Part shown: positions 1-7,989 of the stretch, in pieces
Layout of the letters: each line of letters begins with the position of its first letter
How positions within the stretch are numbered: the first letter of the stretch is position 1
From: CBFIDA01 sp965661085
Lineage (GTDB): Bacteria; Pseudomonadota; Gammaproteobacteria; Comchoanobacterales; Comchoanobacteraceae
Length of the DNA: 42,969 bases
Assembly (NCBI GenBank): GCA_965661085.1
Contig: CBFIDA010000011.1
Location: 1 to 42,969 of the forward strand
Reading direction: 5' to 3'
The notes under the pieces: generated by a model
What the model was told of the DNA's origin: nothing
What the model saw: only the letters and a program-made list of their open reading frames with translations
The model's database searches: none
Position numbers and translations under genes: made by a program

Positions 1-97
1 GCCATGTTTCGAGCGGCAAGGAGATCTGGTTCGATTTGGGACTGGCGGCAAACGCCACAACACTGGTGAGCATCATGATGCCCACACGATAAGACAT
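1..97 (-). CDS. M16-family peptidase, second copy (N-terminus only, cut by window edge)
   Basis: An open frame runs off the left edge and starts 20 bases after the stop of the complete M16 peptidase gene upstream. The 32 visible residues begin MSYRVGIMMLTSVVAFAA, a typical signal peptide with a short basic start, a hydrophobic core and a small-residue cleavage region, so the product should be exported. An in-frame GTG at 115 would add six residues. In many gammaproteobacteria two periplasmic M16 (pitrilysin/PqqL-like) genes lie in tandem beside ftsY, the second often lacking the zinc motif. That assignment rests on context and the signal peptide, because the catalytic region is outside the window. 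Confidence 0.55.
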   Translation of the reverse strand, partial: MSYRVGIMMLTSVVAFAASPKSNQISLPLETW

Positions 98-117
98 TTT
101 GAATGTTTCAAACACAA

Positions 118-1470
118 TCATGCTTGGCTCCTATGCGATGATGCTGACGATTTCAAGGGATTCACTTGGGTGACCACGCGCTGGTGAGGTGTTAAGTACT
201 GACGGGCAGCCTGCATCACGGTTTGAGCGGTGACCGCCTGAATGCGTTTGGCATAGTTTTGTCGCTCTGTGGTCGACAACCCCAATACGGCATAGGCACC
301 CATGGTGGTGGCACAATTTGTCATATCGTCTTGTGCAAATGTGTGGTTGGCAATGAGTTGTGCTTTGGCGCGGGCCAATGCCTGGGCTGAAACCGGTTGG
401 GTGCGCATGGCCTGCAAAGCCTCCTCCAAAGCATGCACAACCACTTGACGTTGCACATGAGGCAACAACGTCATGGCAATGATGAAGTGCTTGGGATCAT
501 GACTCAGGAGGGCATAATCTGTGTAGATGGATGAGACATAGGCGTGCTTGAACTGCAGTGCTTGACGCAATTTGGCACTGTCGCCCAAAGTGAGGACAGC
601 AGACAAGACTTCAAGGGCATAGGCCATATCCGGCTTTGTTTTGAGGCTTGGCAAGCTGGGCACACGATACTGAAAGGTTTGATATCGTGCCACCACTTTG
701 GGATCCTGCATGACAAAGACATGCTCACCGCGCAATGGCGGTATGGGTTTGGGCTTCACTTTGGGGGCGGGTTGAGGTTGCAATGGGCCAAAATGACGCA
801 TCACTTGTTTGAACACTTTTTGAGGCACCACATCGCCGACCACCACCAAGACAGCATGATTGGGATGATACCATCGGTCATACCATGCTTGGGCATCGGC
901 CATGGTGTAATGTTGAATGTCGGACATCCATCCAATGGGCATATGGTGGTATGGCCCGCGCACAAACAACATGGCCATGCTTTGCTCGTACGCCAATGCA
1001 GTGGGATGATCTTCCATGCGCATGCGGCGCTCTTCGGCCACCACTTGTTTTTCACGCATCACTCTCGGCTTCTCAAGCTGCAAGCCACGCATCCGATCGG
1101 CCTCATACGCCAAAACTTGATCCAAGGCATGACTTGGCACGGTCTCATAATAATAAGTGAAATCAGAGGTTGTGCCAGCATTGTCCACCCCACCCAAACT
1201 TTGGATGCGCTCAGAAAACTTGCCGCCTGGAAATTGCTGGGTGCCCATGAACATCAAATGCTCTAAAAAGTGCGCAATGCCGGTGGTGCCATCCACCTCA
1301 TCCTTGCTGCCAACTTTATACCACACTTGAACGTTGACCAAAGGCGCACGATGATCGGGCATGACCAGCACCTGCATGCCATTGGGCAATGTTTTCTCAA
1401 CAACCTGCGTTGCCCACATGGGTAAACATAGGGTGGCACACCACAACCCAAGCCACTTTTTGATTTGCAT
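118..1470 (-). CDS. Periplasmic zinc metallopeptidase, M16 (pitrilysin) family
   Basis: This 450-residue protein has a signal peptide (residues 1-20, MQIKKWLGLWCATLCLPMWA) and the inverted zinc motif HFLEH at 67-71, where the two His bind zinc and Glu70 is the base. The distal Glu ligand lies in the VVAEE segment near 144-147. The length fits a single M16 half (N- and C-terminal M16 domains) that pairs with a second subunit, probably the gene at the left edge. It should degrade small proteins or peptides in the periplasm. I chose the ATG at 1470 because GGAGA lies just upstream; the longer frame to 1503 has no ribosome site. It is divergent from ftsY, a common gammaproteobacterial arrangement. 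Confidence 0.93.
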   Translation of the reverse strand: MQIKKWLGLWCATLCLPMWATQVVEKTLPNGMQVLVMPDHRAPLVNVQVWYKVGSKDEVDGTTGIAHFLEHLMFMGTQQFPGGKFSERIQSLGGVDNAGTTSDFTYYYETVPSHALDQVLAYEADRMRGLQLEKPRVMREKQVVAEERRMRMEDHPTALAYEQSMAMLFVRGPYHHMPIGWMSDIQHYTMADAQAWYDRWYHPNHAVLVVVGDVVPQKVFKQVMRHFGPLQPQPAPKVKPKPIPPLRGEHVFVMQDPKVVARYQTFQYRVPSLPSLKTKPDMAYALEVLSAVLTLGDSAKLRQALQFKHAYVSSIYTDYALLSHDPKHFIIAMTLLPHVQRQVVVHALEEALQAMRTQPVSAQALARAKAQLIANHTFAQDDMTNCATTMGAYAVLGLSTTERQNYAKRIQAVTAQTVMQAARQYLTPHQRVVTQVNPLKSSASSHRSQA

Positions 1471-1560
1471 ACACTGTCTCCGTTGCCGATCATTTGTCAT
1501 CAAATGCTTAAAATGTTAGCATGAACATTGATTGAAAACCAGCGAACCCCAGACCCCGAC

Positions 1561-2607
1561 ATGTTTGAATTTTTCAAAAAACCCAAATCAGGCCAATCCC
1601 CTGACAAAGCCACCCAGACCGTTGATACGCCGTCCTCACCCAGGAGTGATCAGACAGAAAAAGCGTCTTTGACAAAAAAAATGCGCCAAGGCTTGCAGCA
1701 TACACGCTATCATTTCCAAAAGAGTTTGCATCAAATCTTTCATGGCAATCAAACGCTGCAACCTGAGCATTTCAGACGTCTCAAAGATGCTTTGTTGTCC
1801 GCCGATGTGGGCCTGTCGACCACACAACACATCATCAAAAACTTACAAACACAATGCCAACAAGAAGGCATTGTGTCTTGTGCGGCACTCTGGCCTGTGT
1901 TCAGACGGCAACTCATCGACATGTTGCAGCCGCTGCAACGCACCCTCACCATCACGCCACAAAGCACACCCACCGCAATACTGATGATTGGCATGAATGG
2001 CGCTGGTAAAACAACGACCCTAGGCAAAATGACACACCGCTTTCAGCAGCAAGGACACACCGTCATGTTGGCTGCGGGCGATACCTTTCGTGCTGCAGCC
2101 ATTGATCAGCTACAAGTGTGGGGGCAACGCTGCCAGGTGCCTGTGGTGGCACAGCAGCCCGGTGCCGACAGCGGTGCCGTTTTGTTCGATGCTTTGCAAT
2201 CGGCAACGCACCAGGGCATCAACGTGTTGCTGGCCGACACTGCTGGTCGACTGCACACCAAGCACAACCTCATGGCAGAGCTTAAAAAGATTAAAAAAGT
2301 CATGCAAAAAATTGATCCACAGGCACCACAAGAAACGCTCTTGGTGCTGGATGCCAGCATTGGTCAAAACAGCCTACAACAAGCGCGCCATTTTCATGAG
2401 ACCATGGCGCTGACGGGATTGATCATGACCAAACTCGATGGCACTGGTAAGGGTGGAGCGTTGCTGGGCATTGCCCATGAGCTGGCTCTGCCCATTTGTA
2501 TGATGGGTGTGGGCGAACAATTGGACGACCTGCAAGATTTTGATGCCGAAAGCTTTGTCGATGCCATCTTACCCAGCGCCAACGACTTGTTGACATCAGC
2601 GCAATGA
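1561..2607 (+). CDS. ftsY: Signal recognition particle receptor FtsY
   Basis: FtsY is the membrane-associated GTPase that receives SRP-ribosome complexes for co-translational insertion of inner-membrane proteins. The 348-residue product has the NG domain: helical N part about 55-130, P-loop GMNGAGKTT at 144-152, DTFRAAA at 174-180, DTAGR at 226-230 and TKLDG at 290-294. The N-terminal A domain is short (about 50 residues, basic and polar) compared with E. coli. The start is ATG 1561 (MFEFFKK, typical of the family); an upstream in-frame TTG at 1528 is less likely. ftsE and ftsX, which often follow ftsY, are absent here, and a convergent unknown membrane gene follows instead. Confidence 0.96.
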   Translation: MFEFFKKPKSGQSPDKATQTVDTPSSPRSDQTEKASLTKKMRQGLQHTRYHFQKSLHQIFHGNQTLQPEHFRRLKDALLSADVGLSTTQHIIKNLQTQCQQEGIVSCAALWPVFRRQLIDMLQPLQRTLTITPQSTPTAILMIGMNGAGKTTTLGKMTHRFQQQGHTVMLAAGDTFRAAAIDQLQVWGQRCQVPVVAQQPGADSGAVLFDALQSATHQGINVLLADTAGRLHTKHNLMAELKKIKKVMQKIDPQAPQETLLVLDASIGQNSLQQARHFHETMALTGLIMTKLDGTGKGGALLGIAHELALPICMMGVGEQLDDLQDFDAESFVDAILPSANDLLTSAQ

Positions 2608-2641
2608 TGCCCAAACCCAATGGCTCCAAGGGTTTCACGAC

Positions 2642-4039
2642 TTATATGTGGGGCCCACCACGTGGACTGTCACCCTGGGGATGACCCTCGTGCTTGTTTT
2701 CGCCCTCTCTGCCAACCTTACTTCCTTGCCCTGATGCCCCCCCAAGGTTCCCTGCTGATCTTGGGGCATTTAACGGTGAGACTTGTGTTTGATTGCCAAA
2801 TGATTGCATGCCTCTGATACAGGCTATCCCTAGGCCAACAAAGAGATCAACCATAAAGCGTGACCCAGTCATCAAGGCCTTTCCTAGGCCAACAAAGAGA
2901 TTGATGATGAAGCGTATGATCTTCGTTAAAACTGTTTGGGCAGAAGGTGTACTGGTATTTTTCTGTGCAACCGTGATATTTTCACGCATGGTTTGCACGC
3001 TCGCTCTCACCCACACAAGCGCAACGAGACCAACCACAACTGTGATGGCAACAGCTGGCAATGGCCCCAAAATCAATAAAACAGGCTGGATCATGAACAA
3101 TGTGTACACGGCCGTGAAAGATGCCACCACGGGAAAGGACGCCAGGCCAATGATTGAAGCCACATCCAGCTTGGTGGGCTTAGAAAAAGAGCGCCATACA
3201 TTGATCACATAAGCGCCACAAATGATGGCCGCGATCAATGCCGTGACCAAGGGCCATCCTATCAAGCCCATACCAGGCAGTATGATCAGTATCATGGAGA
3301 CGGCGATCGCAATGAGCCATGGCAGCAACTGTTCGAATGGTGGCACTGAATTGTTGAATGATTGTGATACCTTGTGCACCGATGCACGAACATTGGGCTG
3401 CATGTTGCGAAAATGATTGTATTTGGACCAGGCCACCAAGGCCAACACTGCCACCCCTCCCACAACCACCAAAGACAACACCCAAGGCATCATGAGCGTC
3501 ATCGTGGGCAAGATGCCTCCAACATAATAATCCACAAAAACCAGGGTGAATATGAGGCCAAGGGTTTCAGAAACCATACGATGCTTACTCATGATCTCTG
3601 GGGTGGTTTGCCTATTTTTAGGGGTGCTTTCAATGCCATCCCATATCTTGTAGATGCTTAATACCATCAAACCCAGCATCAGCCACCAAGGACTGAAACC
3701 CAATATGGCAGACAAACCAAAAGCCTGACTGAGCCCAATCGTCACACCAATGATGAAACCACTGTACAAAACAGTGAGCGTCAATGTCTTTGTGACTTTT
3801 GACCAACGTTGAAACCAGTCTTGGGCAACCAGCCAATCTGGCAACGTCGCAAACAACATGGCCAACATGACCAACGCCATGATTGGGCTGCCAACGGCTG
3901 ACAAGAAAGTCAAATGCAATAAGACGAGTACACTCAAGATGATGCGCACCCAACCCAACCATACTGTCATCACTTTCAAACGCAGCGCAAGAATCTCCCA
4001 CAGTGTGTTTTTTCGTTCTGTCGGCGACTGATTGTTCAT
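2642..4039 (-). CDS. Unknown polytopic membrane protein, paralogue A
   Basis: I do not recognise this 465-residue protein. It is very hydrophobic, with roughly ten predicted membrane segments, and ends in a soluble Gly/Ser/Pro/His-rich tail of about 50 residues. Near the C-terminus a short segment is repeated (NLFVGLGKAL and DLFVGLGIAC, 18 residues apart), matching a perfect 19-bp DNA repeat. It resembles the next gene (4285-5589) in length, topology and landmarks: an LLH segment in the first helix, DWLVAQDWF against DWMVHQNWF, a GLIGW motif, and IIRFI against ILRFI before the tail. The ATG at 4039 has AAGAG upstream. A shared promoter element lies at 4073-4105. It could be a transporter or an inner-membrane or host-membrane effector; the function is unknown. 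Confidence 0.8.
   Translation of the reverse strand: MNNQSPTERKNTLWEILALRLKVMTVWLGWVRIILSVLVLLHLTFLSAVGSPIMALVMLAMLFATLPDWLVAQDWFQRWSKVTKTLTLTVLYSGFIIGVTIGLSQAFGLSAILGFSPWWLMLGLMVLSIYKIWDGIESTPKNRQTTPEIMSKHRMVSETLGLIFTLVFVDYYVGGILPTMTLMMPWVLSLVVVGGVAVLALVAWSKYNHFRNMQPNVRASVHKVSQSFNNSVPPFEQLLPWLIAIAVSMILIILPGMGLIGWPLVTALIAAIICGAYVINVWRSFSKPTKLDVASIIGLASFPVVASFTAVYTLFMIQPVLLILGPLPAVAITVVVGLVALVWVRASVQTMRENITVAQKNTSTPSAQTVLTKIIRFIINLFVGLGKALMTGSRFMVDLFVGLGIACIRGMQSFGNQTQVSPLNAPRSAGNLGGASGQGSKVGREGENKHEGHPQGDSPRGGPHI
2829..2901. repeat. Pair of perfect 19-bp direct repeats, 54 bp apart
   Basis: The same 19 bases occur at 2829-2847 and 2883-2901, a spacing of exactly 18 codons, inside the C-terminal part of paralogue A. 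They encode the duplicated LFVGLG segment. In-frame duplication of one short hydrophobic unit is the simplest reading. Confidence 0.9.
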
Positions 4040-4072
4040 ACATTTACTCTTTTGTTCATACTCTATGTGTTA

Positions 4073-4105
4073 ATCATACAACAGAATCATTAAAAGTGTC
4101 TTAAA
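4073..4105 (-). promoter_or_regulatory. Promoter of paralogue A with tandem PmrA/OmpR-like half-sites
   Basis: On the minus strand two six-base half-sites, TTTAAG (4100-4105) and TTTAAT (4089-4094), are separated by 5 bases, giving an 11-bp period. Exactly 10 bases further is TATGAT (4073-4078), a good -10 box, and the start codon follows 33 bases later. There is no -35 consensus; the second half-site occupies that place, as expected for a class II activator. The same layout occurs upstream of paralogue B. The half-site pattern resembles PmrA-type boxes (TTAA-containing half-sites, N5 spacing) of Legionella and enterobacteria. The regulator's identity is inference. Confidence 0.6.
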
Positions 4106-4284
4106 TCTTTCCTGCATCTGAAACATGCGATATCAAGGGGAAAGAATTGGGCCACACCGTATGGGCTTAAAATATGCCCTGACGCCATCCAACATCCTTT
4201 ACAACATTTTGGCCAAAGATATGTGATGTGTTCGGTCAATCTGAAACATCTTCAAGCGCCAAGGCATGTGCACCATGCACCCGA

Positions 4285-5589
4285 TTAACCGGCTGCACCT
4301 AATCTTGGCAACGCAGGGGATGTAGCATCTTGGTAATCTGGGACCGTGCTATGCACTGAGCTTGGCGCTTCAAAGTCATCGCTCAATGAAGATCTTGCGT
4401 TGCCAATATGGTCAATTCGAAAACATGCGCCCAAAGGTGCGAAGCAAGAATGCAGACTGGTGCATATGAAGCGCAAGATGCGCGCCAACAGGGTTTCACC
4501 TCGTTGCGTTGCTTTTTGCAGTCGTTCATGGCACACATCGTACTCTTTTTTCATGTAGAAAACACTCAGCAAAGTCAGGGGCAATAAGATTGGCAGCATC
4601 TGCAAAAAACTCATCTGCAGCCCCAACAAAATGACACGGGTGTAGAGAACCAATTGCACAGCCATGACCACATTCAACACATGAGGCAAAACCAATTCGA
4701 CCTGGGTGGCGAAGTCCAAGTTGGGGCGATGATTAACGCGCAGCGTCAGATCGATCGCATGCCCAATGGTGTAAGACAATACAGCCAACAAAATCAATGT
4801 GGAATACGTCATTGAACTCCAACCAATCAGACCCACCAAGCCCAACATGCATGAGAGCGTCATGGCCTGTATGCCCAATAGTTTCACATATTGCAGCGGT
4901 GCTACGTTCAGACTGGCTGCGTTCGGACTGGCTGCGTTCGGACTGGCTGCTTTCAATCTATGGTATTCTCCATAAATATATAGCATCATCAAACCACTGA
5001 CGATCGTGCTGACAGTGACCACAGTCGTCAGTGCCAAAATGTTGCCATACACATAAGTATCGCCAATGTATAAAATGGCATAAAGTAATGTGAGAAATAA
5101 ATTTATGATATGGCAAGACAAATCAGATGATGTGGGAGAGGCACGCTCCTCATTCTTTGGAATCTCTCTGGAACCATAGTACCAGACCAACACAGCGCTG
5201 ATGGACAACAGCATCACCCACAACATGGGTATGGCCATGCCCAAATACACGGCCAAATGGCATGTTGGCTCCAGTTCAAAAATCACCATTACGGTATAAC
5301 CAATGTACAACAAAGACAATAAGATGTATTGTTGATACTGGCGCAGAGCTTTAAACCAATTTTGATGCACCATCCAGTCCATCAAAACACCCCATATCAC
5401 GTAAGCCATCAAATAAGTCAATGCGGCCTGTGCGACGATGGGCACCAAAGAAAAATGCAAGAAAGACAAAAAAAACAACACCAGACGCGATCGCCCAATG
5501 ACCATTGACAACAACTGTATTTTGTCACTGAGGCTGGCCAACATACGCCCAAAAAAACCTTTTGAATGTTGTTGATTGACTACTTGCAT
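4285..5589 (-). CDS. Unknown polytopic membrane protein, paralogue B
   Basis: This 434-residue protein of unknown function is a diverged paralogue of the gene at 2642-4039. It has about ten hydrophobic segments, an N-terminal cytosolic stretch of about 25 residues, the DWMVHQNWF motif after the second helix, a GLIGW motif mid-protein, a final ILRFI segment and a soluble Ser/Asp/Pro-rich C-terminal tail. A cytosolic or periplasmic loop carries a five-residue tandem repeat (AASPN, AASPN, AASLN) encoded by three 15-bp units. The ATG at 5589 is preceded by only a weak A-rich ribosome site. The gene lies 245 bases upstream of paralogue A in the same orientation but has its own promoter of the same design. 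Nothing indicates a substrate. Confidence 0.8.
   Translation of the reverse strand: MQVVNQQHSKGFFGRMLASLSDKIQLLSMVIGRSRLVLFFLSFLHFSLVPIVAQAALTYLMAYVIWGVLMDWMVHQNWFKALRQYQQYILLSLLYIGYTVMVIFELEPTCHLAVYLGMAIPMLWVMLLSISAVLVWYYGSREIPKNEERASPTSSDLSCHIINLFLTLLYAILYIGDTYVYGNILALTTVVTVSTIVSGLMMLYIYGEYHRLKAASPNAASPNAASLNVAPLQYVKLLGIQAMTLSCMLGLVGLIGWSSMTYSTLILLAVLSYTIGHAIDLTLRVNHRPNLDFATQVELVLPHVLNVVMAVQLVLYTRVILLGLQMSFLQMLPILLPLTLLSVFYMKKEYDVCHERLQKATQRGETLLARILRFICTSLHSCFAPLGACFRIDHIGNARSSLSDDFEAPSSVHSTVPDYQDATSPALPRLGAAG
4906..4950. repeat. Three tandem 15-bp units inside paralogue B
   Basis: Units at 4906-4920, 4921-4935 and 4936-4950 are identical except for one base in the first. On the coding strand they give the repeated pentapeptide AASPN/AASLN. 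The array is a multiple of three, so copy-number change by slippage would alter loop length without breaking the frame. Confidence 0.9.
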
Positions 5590-5913
5590 GCGTTTTCTTA
5601 TGTTTTAGATGAAAATATATCATAAACCACGCATCTTAAAGAAATCTTAAATGCCAGATGATGCGTCTTCCCTGTCAAGAAAAGTAGATGCGGATGATGT
5701 ATGCCATGCCGTCATAAAACGCAATGCAAGCAATCCTATCGCACATCATCCAATTGGTAAACATTTTGGCTGAGCACGCGCGCTAACAAGATGCAACATA
5801 TGCATGTACACCATGAAGTCAAACCGATCATGTATTGACATATTTTAGCGGCGGTGCATAGCGACACACTGCAAATTGCGCATGTCAAAATTGCAAAGGG
5901 GTTCTTGCACGAC
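5590..5913. other. 324-base region between paralogue B and the kinase gene
   Basis: The proximal part (5590-5651) holds the leader and promoter of paralogue B. The remainder (5652-5913), downstream of the kinase stop, shows no convincing gene, RNA or terminator. A minus-strand frame continues through it in a different frame from the kinase and would encode Cys-rich hydrophobic residues. I regard that frame as chance. Confidence 0.6.
5619..5651 (-). promoter_or_regulatory. Promoter of paralogue B with tandem PmrA/OmpR-like half-sites
   Basis: On the minus strand TTTAAG (5646-5651), five bases, TTTAAG (5635-5640), ten bases, then TATGAT (5619-5624). The ATG is 29 bases further. The half-site sequence, the 11-bp period, the 10-bp spacer and the -10 hexamer match the promoter of paralogue A almost exactly, although the flanking sequence is different. 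This conservation between diverged paralogues argues for a functional activator site. The best-fitting known class is an OmpR/PmrA-family response regulator. Confidence 0.62.
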
Positions 5914-7827
5914 TCAGCACCGTACCCCTTCAACATGTCGATCACCTTCTTTGGCATCATCGTGTGCCAATCCAGATTGTTTGGATTGCATGGTTTCTGG
6001 ATCGCGCTGACATGCCGTGAGGATTGCCCGGGACACCGACTGTGGTGTTGCCCCTGCGCTGAATGCATCTTCTGTTCGCAAACGGCTGGCACCAGCTTGC
6101 TGTACCGCAATTGTCACCATCAAGGATACCAACAAAACCACCATATTCATGGATAAAATGTGCCACATGCCAAACATAGACATTTGCAACATGTATGCAT
6201 CTGCCACAGCCAGACCCGTCAGGCCAACCCCGTGGACTGGATGCATACGAGGCAAACCTGATCCCGCCTTTCTTGGTAGCGAAGAGGCTGCTTGCTGTAG
6301 CCGTTTGACACGATCGACGAATGCCATGAGATCTTTACGAATGTCACCATGTAAAATATGGGTTTGGGGTGTCAAGTGCCGTAAAGCTTCCTCAAGGACA
6401 TCGAGATCGGTTGGATGTGTGTAAACGGCATCAAGTGCAGCATTCAATGCTCGCTGCTGTCCTGAGCGCAACCATACAATCGGTTTGGCGTGTTGACCCG
6501 ACATCGATTCCTGTATGCTGGTCATGGTGTATAAAACCTGCAACAAGGTGCAAAATGGTTGCATGACATGATGCAACGATGGTTTAGACACCCCAGGTTT
6601 ATGATAGCGCTTCGCAGCGGCACGCAATGTATTTTGATAGTAAGTTTGAAGCAATGCTCTGAGCTTGGGGTGATGGTGCAAAACTGTCTTAAGTTCCGCC
6701 AGCATATTAGGATATTTTTGATTGATCGCTCTCATGCTGTGTGCTTTTGAACTGATATCTGCCATCCGGTATGACAAATCAGATGCTTCATGCAACATGT
6801 TGTCATCCGCCGTACCAAATCCTGTTACAAACTTCATTGCACTGTACACATCTTCAATCGCTGCTTCCACTTTAAACCCAGAAAGTGTTTGATCTGATGT
6901 ACCATACAACAACATTTGAGAAAGCTGATACAGTTGACTTGATTGTCTGACACGCTGGGATATGCCCGAAACAGCCTGACCGAAATCGATCAAATGTGCA
7001 TGACAGTCAACATCATCGACATTGATGCTCGACACATACAAGATGTCATCCAATGTACAAGGCCAACCACGATGCGTGAAAGCGACCATGACATTGTCGG
7101 CACTCAAATCTCGGTGCGCAATGCCAGATTGATGGCATTGATGTATGGCATTGAAAATGGCGTGGACCATTTTCAATTTCAAACTTGTGGGGATGGGGTG
7201 TTGCGCCTTACGACATTTGGCAGACATGGCGGCATAAGTGGTGCCCGGCATTTTCTCCATCACCACAACATGCCCATCACACCACACTTGCCGGCCCAAA
7301 CGTTTCAGAATCTTTGCTTCGTGGCGTGCTTGCTTGGCCATACGGACTTTTAAATCCCCTTTGGAGTTGGAAAAAGCCTCTACCACTTTGGTCTTGTCCA
7401 TCAGCATGTCTGGCTTGAACACTTTGGCAATGTAATGTTGCATCGATTGGGGATCACGCACATTGAGCACATGTGCCTCACTGCCCTCCGCCTGATGATC
7501 GATCACCTGCCACAAACGGTCTCCAAGCCGAAATGTTTCCAAACGGTCGGCCACAACATAACCGCCCTGAAAAAAGATCTCTGGTGCCAAACGCTCAATA
7601 TAGCCGGTTGGATCCATTTTTTCATCGTGTTTTGCATCCGACACATGTGGCAAATACAGCCTGAATTGCCCAGATTGGTTTTGGATTAAAAAAATACGAT
7701 GCCCCATGGTGGTTTTGGTTTGGAATGCTTCCAAGACCTGAAATGATTCACCACCGACGGCGCACATCTTTCCTACAACAACGTCTTTTTCGTGAGGGAG
7801 CTTGCCCTCAATTTTCTTCCATGGCAT
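5914..7827 (-). CDS. Membrane-anchored eukaryotic-like Ser/Thr protein kinase, candidate effector
   Basis: The 637-residue product has a protein-kinase core: a degenerate glycine loop (EGSEAHVLNV, about 114-123), the ATP lysine in YIAKVF (K135), a C-helix glutamate near 170, the catalytic loop HRDLSADN at 238-245 and DFG at 281-283. All key residues are present, so it is probably active. After the kinase come about 250 helical residues and one strongly hydrophobic segment near 545-576, followed by a polar tail of about 60 residues. The N-terminal 110 residues are unassigned. I chose ATG 7827 because AAGGA precedes it; the longer frame begins with TTG at 7848. The gene is a single unit with a strong promoter. 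A secreted host-acting kinase is the favoured but unproven role; a bacterial regulatory kinase is the alternative. Confidence 0.82.
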   Translation of the reverse strand: MPWKKIEGKLPHEKDVVVGKMCAVGGESFQVLEAFQTKTTMGHRIFLIQNQSGQFRLYLPHVSDAKHDEKMDPTGYIERLAPEIFFQGGYVVADRLETFRLGDRLWQVIDHQAEGSEAHVLNVRDPQSMQHYIAKVFKPDMLMDKTKVVEAFSNSKGDLKVRMAKQARHEAKILKRLGRQVWCDGHVVVMEKMPGTTYAAMSAKCRKAQHPIPTSLKLKMVHAIFNAIHQCHQSGIAHRDLSADNVMVAFTHRGWPCTLDDILYVSSINVDDVDCHAHLIDFGQAVSGISQRVRQSSQLYQLSQMLLYGTSDQTLSGFKVEAAIEDVYSAMKFVTGFGTADDNMLHEASDLSYRMADISSKAHSMRAINQKYPNMLAELKTVLHHHPKLRALLQTYYQNTLRAAAKRYHKPGVSKPSLHHVMQPFCTLLQVLYTMTSIQESMSGQHAKPIVWLRSGQQRALNAALDAVYTHPTDLDVLEEALRHLTPQTHILHGDIRKDLMAFVDRVKRLQQAASSLPRKAGSGLPRMHPVHGVGLTGLAVADAYMLQMSMFGMWHILSMNMVVLLVSLMVTIAVQQAGASRLRTEDAFSAGATPQSVSRAILTACQRDPETMQSKQSGLAHDDAKEGDRHVEGVRC

Positions 7828-7856
7828 GGCACATCCTTGTTCAGCCAAACATTACA

Positions 7857-7885
7857 ATTATGACAGAAAACATATAATGTGTCAA
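7857..7885 (-). promoter_or_regulatory. Sigma-70 promoter of the kinase gene
   Basis: On the minus strand a perfect -35 TTGACA (7880-7885) and a -10 CATAAT (7857-7862) are 17 bases apart, followed by a leader of roughly 23 bases with AAGGA before ATG 7827. The surrounding 80 bases are AT-rich. No PmrA-like half-sites are present, so this gene is not wired like the neighbouring membrane paralogues. Confidence 0.7.
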
Positions 7886-7989
7886 TATTATGAATGAATA
7901 ATAATTTTTTATTCGATTTTGGCGCGGTAAGCTTGCCGCATCAAAGAGGCAATCGTCGACATTGGCCGCGCAATGACATCACAAATGAC

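Noticed and set aside
544..1266. 240-codon plus-strand frame inside the M16 peptidase
   Set aside because: It lies antisense to a clear peptidase with all motifs, and its His/Gly/Leu-rich composition is that of a shadow frame.
4906..4950. Short tandem array considered as a CRISPR-like repeat
   Set aside because: Units are 15 bp without spacers and encode an in-frame pentapeptide repeat. No CRISPR array or cas gene is in the window.
5736..6110. 124-codon minus-strand frame overlapping the kinase 3' end, with a hydrophobic Cys-rich end
   Set aside because: Its first half overlaps the kinase in another frame and is unlike a protein in composition. The kinase's own C-terminus is polar and ends naturally, so a frameshift extension is not needed.
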